Positions 46,301 to 58,300 of a stretch of DNA of 64,000 nucleotides are shown here, one piece after another. The DNA is from Edaphochlamys debaryana (taxonomy: Eukaryota; Chlorophyta; Chlorophyceae; Chlamydomonadales): contig JAEHOE010000090.1 in assembly GCA_016858145.1 (NCBI GenBank), forward strand, positions 434,001-498,000, written 5' to 3'. The translations under genes were made by a program, and so were the position numbers. Every line of letters begins with the position of its first letter. Position 1 is the stretch's first letter. Under the pieces are notes generated by a model that was given only the letters and a program-made list of their open reading frames with translations, was not told where the DNA came from and did not search any database.

Positions 46301-49300
46301 AAGGAGTTAGTGCAGTCTCTTGATCGCTTTTCTCACAAGTACGCACGCACGCCTGCAGGTGCTGGCCGACTTCTCCAGTGAGAGCGAGTATGACTACGTG
46401 CGCCAGGGCCTGGCCCAATGGGTGTACACAGACCCCAACTTTGCGGAGGAGGTCATCAACGTCTGGTAAGTTAACCGGTTGATGTACCACCCGACCCCAA
46501 GTCCATCAAGTTGCATGTTTTGCTGATCAGACATGTCATTCATCTGTAGGGTCGGGTATCAAAGTCGGACGTCGGATGTTAGTGGCAACACTCAATTCAC
46601 GGTCAGCAGCATCCCCATCTCCGGCGGCGGCTACTATGCACCCCTCACAAGCGCCTTCACGGCAACCAACCAATGCGCTGGCTTAACCATCAACCCCAAG
46701 TCGCAAGCCGTGTCCATGAACCCCAGCGTCTGCACCCGGCTCATGCGGCCACTGTGCCGTTCGGACCGCTCGGCAGCCAAGCCAGCCCTCGAGATAACGG
46801 TCAACGGCCGGAGGTTTGCTTACTTCCCGCAAGCCCGGTCTTGGGGCCGTGCCCGGGAGACCTGCCAGACCCTGTTCCAGGTAGGTCACCTTTTGGCATC
46901 ACCCGAAGCTCTCATGTTCCCGCACTTCTTCTGCTAAGTCCCCCCCTCCCCGTGTTCTAGGGTGATTTGGCTACCTTCGGGTAAGGCCACTATCAGGAGC
47001 ATTGCCGTATCTCATAGTGCTCCCTTTCCCCTATCTAAGCATGAGTGCTGCTCATCACAGGACAAGCGCCGAGTACGACGCCGTCAAGGCCTGGATGAAC
47101 TCCGTATTTTACAATGGCATTGTCATGGGAACAAAGGTAACTGCAAGCAAGGCCAAAGTTCACTTGCCTCGGGAGCGCTCTTTTACCTTACCGCACGTTG
47201 CTACCTGCACAACGCCTTGGTCCACTACAGACCTATGAGATGTCCGGTGACATTTACATCACCGACACGTGGTTCGGCATGACGGATCTGTACACGCTCG
47301 GCTGGGCTTACCTCGGCTCAAACGTTGGGTGAGTCCGTCTGTCCGCCAAGCTCAGTCCGCCAGGCTATCTACACCCATCCGTTTCCCATGTCCCAACTTT
47401 GTGCTTTCCATTCATGGTTTAGGAACGAGACGAACAACATCAACTGGCAGACACGCCCCGCACCAACCAACAACCCCACTGCTGGCGGTAGGATACGAAA
47501 GCAGCAGCAGTTTGCGCCTCGCGGGTTGCGGCCGGCTGTGTTTGGGGCTGCAGTCCTGTCTGCTTGCTTGTTTGGTCACACATCCACCACTTTTCTTGCA
47601 GACTGTGCGGTTTTCCGAATGTACACGACGTTCCTAGTGGCTACCACCACCGTATGGATGACGACCCCATGCAGCACAGCGAGGCCCTTCCTCTGCGAGT
47701 ACACCTATGTGGCCCCGCCCACACCACCAGCACCGGGGCCCATCCCAGCCCGCTCACTGTAAGTGGTTTACAGGAGCGGGCGACAGACCTCCTTCCGGTG
47801 CACTGCAGTACCTCTAAAGTGGATGTGGGATGCATCTCCACAGGCTTGAACTCAAGATGAGCATCGCAGCCCAGGTTGCCCGCGGCGCCTACATCTACAC
47901 GCTCATCACAGACACAGACGTGCGCTCCACGTGGACCCAGGTGCGTCTAGCTAAGAAGAAGGGCTCCCGAAGTCTGTTTCTTGCTTCTGACGCTGGCGGT
48001 TCTGGACCGGGCTGCAGGCCCAGCTGATGTGCCAGATGCTGCCAGGAGCCCCCGGCAGCCTCGCATCCTTGTACACCGCTGCTGACTTCAACTTATTTGC
48101 CAGCATGTCGGCCAGCGCTGAGACAAATCCAGTCGGTCTTTGGGTCGCGTTTGGTGACTTCCTTCAGCCAGGCAAGTGGCTGGCTGTAATATTGACCGCA
48201 GAAGCGCCGTGTACGTTTGGCAACTGCATGGCAGTGACCATCTCATCTGTATACTTTGCGACTGTAACACATGTGCAGACCACCCCTACTGGACGGCAGC
48301 CGCTCTCGATGGCAGTCCTTATGGCACCAGCTGGACCGAGGACCCCGAGGCCGTGCTTGGGGAGCCCGCGGTCTGTGGCTACCTGGACCCATCTAGATAC
48401 CGTCTCCGGAGAGCACCCTGCAGCACACGTCTGGGCATGTTGTGCATGAGCCCACGTGAGAAGTAACCGACGCGTCAAGGGCTGAACTATTGGGGGCCGA
48501 AGTGTCGGGCTGACGCCAAGCTGACGTGCGCGCTGCCGCTTGTTCAATCTTTTGCCCACGCACGCAGTCGCTGCGGCCGCACCTCAGCACGTGGAGATTG
48601 CCGAGCTGAGCGGCGACGGCCTGCCAGACCTGGTCGTTGCCACCAACTGCCCATGGGACGGAGGCGCGAGCCTGGTCGGCTTGCAGCAGCCCTCGCCCAA
48701 GTCCCTGGTGGTGGCACCCGACCAGGCGGTCGCCCCCTCTCTGTCAGCACGTGTGTGCGGCGACGGCATTCCGTCGTGGTGGCAGGAGGAGTGCGACGAG
48801 GGCCCTGAAGGTGCGCGCACGTGCCAATCGCCAGGTTGTGCAGCTTGGCAGCTCGGATCCTGCTCGCATGTTCCTCAGCTTGGTGCACCCTAGCTCCACT
48901 GAAGCCTTCACGCTTGTCATAAATCACGCAGGGAATGCTGTCTGCCAAGCCTGCGAAATCCAACCAGACCGCTACGTTGTGCGGGCTAGTGCAAGCGAGG
49001 TGGGAAGACTTGGGGGCAGGCATGATACCGAGGGGCGCCTTGCTGCTCTCTTGCGAGGTACCACAACACGTCCATCTTCTGCGTCCAGGCGTACATCATT
49101 GTTGGCTCTGGCAACGACACAATCTCGCACTATGGGGTTGATTACAACATGTTTGGGCAGGTCCGCAACTTCCCAGACCTTCGTGAGGGGCCGGAATCGC
49201 CTCTGCTTTTCAGGGGCTTCTTCAACAAAACTGAGGAGAACGGTGCGTGTAGCTGCATCTTTGTTCACAACCCTGTTTTTATTTGGCGTTTGCATGCATT

Positions 49301-52300
49301 GCTAAACGAACATTCCCAAATCTCAATCCTTAAATCTCTGGACCATGCCCAGTATTCCCAACGAATCAGCCCATCCAAGTGCACCGGAGCCGCAAGCTGG
49401 TCCCGGGATCGCCATTCCAGTACAGGTGAAGTATTGCGTTATTGTGGTCATTTCCCTCCATGTCGCAACCTGAGAGCGTGCAATCGCTGGATCGCTGCCA
49501 GCTGAATAAATTGAGCGTTCGTCCTGCTGACGACTCGTCTGCTTACTTATGTAATCCAGGGCGTTCATGCAGACGGAGTTGCACCGCACAGTCCTGCCTG
49601 ATTGGACGGACGCGGAGACCCTTTCCCAAAATGCAACTCAGTTCTCGGTGGGCGCCTCAACGTGTGGCTGTACCCCGAGCAACCCAGGCGGCCAGCCTGT
49701 CGGGCTATCCGTTGAGCAGGATTTTGACGCCATCCTTCTCAGGTGAGGGTGCAGCTGCTGACTTCAGCATATGCTTATTGCTGAGCTCGGCAGAACCACC
49801 AGCAGTGCCGAGTTGCCTCCTGATGCTGTGCAGCTGGACTGTGGGCAGTGCCTGTGAGAGCAGTATGTCCGTCACTCGGTCTCTGGTCGACGCCATCTTC
49901 AACACGCCTGTTAACACCACGACCGTGGCGCAGCTCAGCATTGGGCTTCCCTGCGGAGCGGTGAGAACCGGGGCAACGGCGGAGGAAACATCTTGCATCA
50001 TACTGACTTGGAACCGGAGCGGAGTCAGTGCTCACATGCTTCGTTGCACGCAGGTGTACCGCCCATCAAAGACGGAAGTGGACGAGGACATCGTGCGGGA
50101 CAACCTGCAGGCAAGCGCCTTTTTAAGATGAAAGTTTACCTGTCCGCATCTTCGTACTCTCTCTCTTCTACTCTTCTTGCAGGTTGGCATGACGTACCGG
50201 TACTGTATCCAGGTATCCAGTGATGCCACCAGCATGTACTTCCTGAACCCCAACAACCCGCTTGAGTTGCAACGCTTTGTCAGCGAGCCAGTCTGCCGTG
50301 ACATCCGGATCAGATGGGCGGCGCGCATCACCGGAGAGGTAGGCACACGCGAATGCTCTCGGATTGCTTGCTGGCGCCGGGCTGTGTCAAGTCATCTCAC
50401 CCTGTCCCTGTCCCTGTCCCTGGCCCTGGCCCTGGCCCTGGCCCTGGCTGTTGTCACAGGTCACGACACAGTTTGCCACTGCCGCACCAGGCACACGCCT
50501 GACAGCACGTCTGCTTGGCAGCCCCTACGTCACGTCCACAACAGGTTTGATCCGTCGCATTCCCATGTAACGTTTGGCTGGGCTTGAGTTGCATTGCATT
50601 CGCGTTGTGTCGTGCAGCTGACGACAGTGGCCGGTACACACTGACTCTCCAGTCCGATGCGCCCAACTGTGACCCCATTGGTTCACCAGAGGCTTGCCTT
50701 GGCCAGATGGTCAGGTGCGCACCTCCACGCGTGGCTCCTAGGTGCGTTTGGGTCTAAGCTGTAAGGCTAATTCTTGACGGCCGTTTCCTCCCCAGGCTAA
50801 CGCCTAGTGCACGCACAAAGCTGCGGAGCGGACGTACCATTCGACACACATTCTCGGTCAACAAGCGCATCAGCGGGTCCCAGCAAGTTGCTCTGGCACA
50901 CATGCAGACACTTGATGCCACTGCAATCATGGACGAGAGCGCTATTCCAGTCGCGGGCTACGTCAAGTAGGTCTTGCGTACATGGGCATCAGGACAGGGA
51001 CGTGAACCAGGGACACGGACACAGGGACACGGACAACAAATGAAACTGAGACTTGCTTCTGCAACGCGTTGCCCAGGTGGCCCGGCACGCTTGAAAACGC
51101 CGGTTATGACCAGACCCGTGGTTGTCCACTGGAAGGGGCACGCGTGTGTGTGGTGACCATCGTGGATAATACCACACAGAGCTGGTATGTTAAAGTTGCA
51201 GGGCTGAACGGAAGATACCGCCCGTGCTCACTCATTGTCTGTGTGGCCTTGAGCACAGTGCAACCTCCGATCCTGATGGTGCATTCCTGGTGGTCGCCGG
51301 CATTGGCTCGTATATGCGGCTGAAAGTTGTAAGTTGGGGTGCTTGTAAGGTGGGCTGCATGTACTCCCGTGCGTCCCCATTGCACAGCTGCGACTTGACC
51401 TCGTTTCCTTCCCTACTTTCCTGGCTCCGTCCGTGTTTCTATGCTGAACCTAGGTGTGGAATGACCATGCCTTCGCCGTCAGCATGCCTCAATCGCTCGA
51501 GGTGAGCACTGTTGGTCTACCGGTCTCTTTCATCCCCACCTGCTCATCCCCACCTGCTCATGCCACCCTCGCCACAGGTTGAGGACAATGGCGCCTTTGA
51601 GCTCATGACTCCGCAGTACGATGTCGACATCCGAAACGTGCAGACCCGCACACTCCGCGTTGGCCTTGTGGGGGGCCTGTGCGAGGTAAGCTGCACCTGC
51701 ACTTGCTCGCTTTGCCAGGGCCGGCCCTTGGCCTCTCGGTCAGACGGAGTTTAATCCCTTGCATGGATGTCCTTATTCCGCACACAGTACTCGCTGGCAC
51801 GCGTCACTCTCCAGCTTACGGCTTACGGCTGCCTGGAGCAAGCAGAGCAGCGGCCGGTAAGTGTTAGTTGAGGGCGGGTCAAAGGACTGGACTTATCCGA
51901 ATGAAGCAGGGCCCGAACGCAGACTCATGTTCTGTTTTTGCGACCCGCAGCAACAACGCCGCGTTGTACTCTCTGCTGGAGATCTGTACACGTAAGCCTG
52001 GTTATGATCTTGTACACGGTGCACGCTTACTTACCGCTACTGATGGATGGACACCGATGCATTTTGCCGGCATGCGGAACCTATCAGACGTTTGCTGACG
52101 ATAGAAGCGTTTCAACTGTGCAGAGAGCTGCAACTCCCGGCCCTTCCCTGGGACGTCTCGCTAGCTGTGCTTGAGGAGCCCGAGCCGGATGTCAGCGTGG
52201 AAGCCATCTTCCAGTACCTCACGATCACAAACCAGATCACTCAGTTTATCAACCTCAGTACCCCCCTGCAAGCAACCCCGGGGGTGCCAGCACCACCCAT

Positions 52301-55300
52301 GCCAGGCCTCACGTGGCTTTTTATGGCACCAAGCAGCTTGGAGGTGGATATTTGCCGTAACTACCAGGTACGCGAGGGTGGCATGCAATTGTATGTGCGC
52401 TCATATTCAAGCAGACGGATTCCGTTCTTCATCCCCCGCCCAAACAAACCCATGCAGGGACAACTAGCGTTCTGTGGAGAGGCGAGTCTGACTAAGCGAT
52501 GTGTAGGAGACACCTGGATCAGCGCAATGGACGCAGTGTACTCAGCGTTCAATCCCCCCAGCAGTGCCCTTGTTGCCAAGGATGTTGTGCTGCTGAGTCG
52601 ATGTGAGTTGATGATGATGGCCACGCTGTAAAACGATATCCGGATGGCGTTCTCTCCTTCACACATAACTTGTATTGTATTACTGCCACAGCTGCGCCGT
52701 ACAAGGCAAGGGTTCGCCTGGTACAGATGTACGGACGCCGCCGCTGCACAAACGTCTCCAGTGACATTTTCATCCAAGATTCGGTTTCTGGAGACAACTC
52801 GACAGAAAACGCTTGCACTCCCAAGGCTGCGTCAGGTTGCAAGCAGCGCGTGGAGTTTAATAGAGAGACACAGGTGATGCTGTATGGGTTTCTGGGTTTG
52901 ATTGAGCGGATCTTTGAAGTGGTGGTGGTGGAGGGCTAGCCCCTGCCTCATACGAACCGCCCCCGGCTGTGGACGTCCCGTCATTTAAAAGAAAGGCTTC
53001 CTCTGGCGTTCCTCTGACACCATTGCCACCCTCCCCGCCCTCGCTGCCAGTTGTCCGAGTACGTCTACAACTTTGTGCCACGGGTCGTTAACTTTGGTGG
53101 GTTCGGCTTGAGAGATTCCCGGAAGTTCCAGCGTGCAAGGCCCGGAATAAAGTGGCTTTACTGTTGCAACAACCTCTGGCCGCGCAGGCGCAAACACTGC
53201 TTACTCTACACCACTCGTCATTGACGCACCAAGCCCTGGATGGCCGACCCGGTCATTCTTCTTGTATGCTATTGTGGAGGTAGGCTCCGCATCAAGTGTT
53301 ACTCTCAAGTGCCTTGTAAGTAAGGAAACCCCTTTCTTCATGGTCAGGGCACACAAGCAAGGCGCGGCACAGGCTTCATCTCCATCCCCATTCCAGTACC
53401 ATTGCTGATCCTTCGCGATCCACCAGGTATGTGGCACGTGGCCGGTCGAAGACCGTTATCAAGTGCAAGCCATGTAGGGGCTGGGGGTAAGTCATTGTTT
53501 CTCCACATTCCTCAATGCTGCCGTGGACCCTGGATTTCTAATCCATAGGGGACATGAGCTTTGCCTCCTTGGAGAGCGACATAGAGACAACCGTACAACT
53601 TCGGACCGTCTCGAATGACAAGCTGCGATGCGGCGGCCTGGTAAGTATGCTCCTGATCAAGGGGAGTTTGATTGTTTTAGAACCTTAACACTGGTGACTC
53701 ACTCAACGCAGACCAACACAAAGAGCATGGATATGATGCTCCCAGCGGTAAGCCCGTGCGCAAGTTATGCTCTTAAGTTTTGCGTGGATGATGAGTGAAT
53801 GCCCGTTCCCGCCCCTCCCCGCCCAACAGGTGGTGTCTTACGCTGCCTTGCCCTTCCTTTCTGTATTAGCTGCCCCTACCATGGCGGAAACCGAAGGCCT
53901 GCTCTGGTTCAATGAGCGCGCAATTATTAACGCTGGGAAGGATAAACGCAACAATCGTATTCCCCTTACAAACGCGGAGAGTGTTTCTAACAAGCTGAGC
54001 ACAAATACAATCAAGTCGTTGCTCCAAAACATTGACCGGAGCTTATTCGCGCAATATGGTGATGCTCTCCTTACCTTGAACAACAACGACGGTGCACCGG
54101 TGGACAAGGGTTTGTCGAGCAACGCCTTGGACAACGGCAAGGGCGCAGCTTCGTCCTTCCGGATGCTTTCAGATGCGGATCAGGCAGTCACAAAAGTCTT
54201 CGCCCAGGCTGGCGTGTAAGCTGGTTGCCCCGGGAAGGGCTGGTGACTTGCACAGGAAGAGCCAACCCTCGCTGATGCCTGCAGGCCTCTCGACAAAGAG
54301 ACTCGCATGGTGGCCCTGGCGGAGCTACTCGACCTCGACCCTGACCAAGCCGAAACGGTTCTTGCACAGCTGGTGGGTGCATTGTTGTACGTGAAGTTGT
54401 GTGTAGCTAGTTGGCTGACTAGGGACCCGGTGCCCAGTCATGTGACATTCTGTATGCCTCCTCCTTCTCAGGTAAAAACAGCGGACGAGGAATTGCAGCA
54501 GTCCGCCAGGTAAGCAGTAGCATTGGCCGACACAGCAAGCTGCGATGCAGGGGGACCCAGGGCATTAACTCGCAACCTCCAACATATCTTTGCAGACGAA
54601 TTCCGGAGGTTAAAATGGACTCGTTGACGGTCGCCTTCAACAGAGTAAGCTGAGCTCAGTCGTGTGCAGTTGTGTGCGCATAAGGGCAGCTCCTGACACT
54701 CGGCTCTCTTACACTAGGACCCGTACGCCACCGGACCCGGGAATGCGGAACTGGCACGGGGCACCGTTATCTCACGTGTGCCAAAGTATGTTGGCGGAAT
54801 GAATGACAAGTGGCATACGGTTGGCATTTGAGCAAGCAAGCTGTCAGGCTGTCGGTAAAGATCTCCTTTCCTGCGCACACGTACTGACCTGCAGGGAGTA
54901 CCGTCGAAAAGAGAGGACGGGCATATACGCAACACCCAAAACGGATCCCACGTGTGAAAGCTTCAGCAATGGCATGGGCATTCATGCCGACGCTGGCGGA
55001 GACGTAGGGTTTGGATACGAAGCAACCATAAGCTACTTTGACACCACTGGGTCTGGCGGCAATCACGGTGAAGAGGTCAGTACATGCTAGCCAGAAAGCT
55101 AGCCGGGCCTCTCATCATCACCCAAGACACCTGCTATCCATCTTGAATGCCAGGCATGGTATGATGAAGAGAGCGAAGACTCTTTTTACAAGGTTGGTGC
55201 GGTTCTTTGTCGCGTAATTCCAGCGCCTGCTACGCTGCATGTGGTCAATGCTTCACTCAACACCATAATGCGTGCAGATCACGCTTCAAAGGAGCGAAGC

Positions 55301-58300
55301 TTTCTCAACCTCGGAACTCAGCGAGTAGGTGCTGAGCTGCACCATACCTGAAATTAGAATGCGCGTACATAATCCATGGTCTAAGTTGGGGTGCATACAC
55401 GCACGTGCTTGCAGTCCACGGCAGGTTATCATTATAAATCGTGTATTCGACTGTTGACCTTGAACACGTATCAATACTTGTCCTCGCCTGTGTCGCATGT
55501 GCAGCCCCCGGCAGGTTGGAGGTCTGTCTGACTAGCCTCATACACACCCTCCCCCTTAACACACGCCCCCCGCTGGGGGCATCTCATTACTCTTATTATT
55601 ACCTGCTTGCAGCCCAAGAGGGCGAGGGAGGGGAGGGAGGGAGGGGAGGGCAGCACGCAGGCGCGAGGCAGCGAGGGCGAGGGCCTGAGCGAGGGCGAGG
55701 GCTGAGCTCCGGCGGGGCGGCTGTGGCTGGGCGGCTGCGGCTGCGTGGCCCTGCCATGCCCATCCACAGCCGCCTACGCTCCAACAGTGCGTGATCAAGA
55801 CGGGACCACCTAGACCCCCAATGCAAGCTTGCTGCCGCGATGGCGATGAGGAGCAGCCGCGCTGATGCGGAGGCCCCACGCCGTGCACTGAGTGTCACTC
55901 GTGTAGGCTCCATGCCACGGAGCAGGGGAACGGCACTTGTCCTGCTAGCCCCGCATCTACTTGTAACCTTGCCTACCTGTCCTGCATGTGCAGCCCCCGG
56001 CAGGTGGGGAACATGTCTGACATGATCCTTGCGCCAACCTTTGCAATCATGTGAGTGAAAGTCGCAAGCTAGACAGTGCACTATGAAGTATAGGATTTCA
56101 AGGAAAACCTGTGTTTTTTTTCAGGTTTATCCTCTCGGATAAGCTTGAGCTCAACTCGACCACATGCCGGCCCACGGCCACGATGGGCATCCCCAGCTGG
56201 GACCTGCGTAAAGACATGCACGGAACAGCCTGGCACAGGTGCTGTTGAGGCGCACGACAGCAGTCACAAGGGTTCGATGTTCGTCCTGGGCCGTCCATGT
56301 GTGCGTGACGCAGTCCTGCCCTTAATTTGATGCAGTGTCTGGCATATCAAGAACATCTTGCAGATAGATCTTGATGTCCAACTTCAAAAAGAGCTAGCAA
56401 AGCCAGCCCTGCAGCAAGACAAGGCTATTATAAACCAGCTGCAACAGGTGGGTGTGATGGAACCTCGCTCTTGTAGACGGATCCACGAGGCTCCACGGGA
56501 ACCTTCTGGCAGACGGATCTCTTTGCGTGCGCCAGGGCATCAAAGGATGGGCAGAAATCATCAAGACATACGAGGCGCTCAATGAGCTGTCCAAGGTAAG
56601 CGAGGCATCACCTCCTAAATACGCTTGCGCGGTAGGTTGCTGACACTCATTGGTTGCTGCTGCAGACTCAGGACGAGGCATTGCCAGGATACACGGTGGG
56701 GAAGTCGCAAGTCCCCGACCCTCAATCCAGATCTACTGTAATTAGGTCACTGACCAGGCCCGAGCTTTCTGCGCCTGCAGCCGGGGCAGCAGGACCTGAA
56801 CGCCCTGGTGCAGGCATCAATTGAAGGGGCGTGGCATGACACACTGGATAAGAGCCCGGAGAGGTATGTGGTGCCCTAAGCTACTTGTACATCTGCTGCA
56901 TGAGAGTCTACCAATCTCATGATTAATTCGAACCCTCTCCAGGAACGCTGAAGCTTACGAAGGCAGGCTACCCTCAGGAGAGTGGCTTGAAAACACACCG
57001 GTCTGGCGACAGGTCGGTGCGATAGACGGTCGGTGCTAGATCATCATGATTGTTCCTCATGACGTCTGCCACCCCAACTGTGCCGGCGCCCGTGGTTCCT
57101 GCCCATAGGGCTATTTCGAGGGACCCGAGAAGCTCCAGTCTCTGATGTTGAAGACTCAGGGCTACATGGATGCCAGCAGCGCAAAACAAACTAACCTTGC
57201 AGCAAACCCAGGAACCGTTGCGACCGCTGGCGGCGTGGTTGCCGGCAAACAGCTTGACGCCCTAGGCTCGGCGTATGACTTGGACTTCAGCACATTCCAG
57301 TTCAGTGGAGGTAGGCCTGTGCATTGTAGCGTTGGAACTGCATCTTGCTGTGAAGCTGCATGCACGTGTGCGCTGAGCTGTTGCGAGCTGATCTTTCTAC
57401 TCCGCAGGTGGCTCCACCTACTCATACTCTTTCACCACCTCCTCCACGCTGAGTACAACTATCCAATTCTCGATCTCCACTGAGGTGCGGTGGGCCAGGA
57501 CGGTGCAAATGTAGCGCAGCACTGCAAGACATAAAATCCCTCGTGCTGCCCGACATAACCATCCACCAGAATTTCTACGGGACGCATGGGAGCAACGAAG
57601 CTACCTTCCCATTGTTTCATGCGTCCGTGGAGAAAGAAAACACGTAGGTGCCGCTATGTGCACAGCACCACATACCCTGCTGCTCTACCTCTCCTTTTTT
57701 CTCCACCTGCCGCTCCCTTCCCTCCTCTCCCCGCTTCCAGATATGGCTTCGAATTGGGTACGGGGGCCACAGGGACACGGGGACACACGGATACGGGGAC
57801 ACGGGGACACACGGACACGGGGACACAGAGACACGAGGGCAGGGACACAAGGACAGGGACAAGGGTGGGAATGGGTGGGGCTGGGTGGGCCCGTGCTCCT
57901 GGTCCTTAATGTCCTTAATGTCCCTTTCCCTGATACAGAGTTTTCGAGCGAGAGGCTGCAAGAGACGGCCCGCACAAGGACCGTGTCTGTTACTTTTGGG
58001 TAGGTGCATGCACCGGGCAAGGGCGGTAGATGCTATGCCGCACGGCTGTCCCTGACGTGGGTCTGCGCCAAACTCACAGGGACCAAAACCTGGGTGACCA
58101 ATTTTTGGTCAAGGTATGCGCAGACTGCTGTGCGAGGCTGCTGGATGGAGGCGTGGACCAGGGCGCAACAAGCCTACTTACAATGTGTGACGTGTGCGTA
58201 AACCCAGGTCAAGCCCGACCCGGCCTTTGGTACCCCATTCTTCGAGACTCTAGGAGGTGCGTTTCTGCATGTGCTCTCCCATGCCACTAGATCGGTCACC

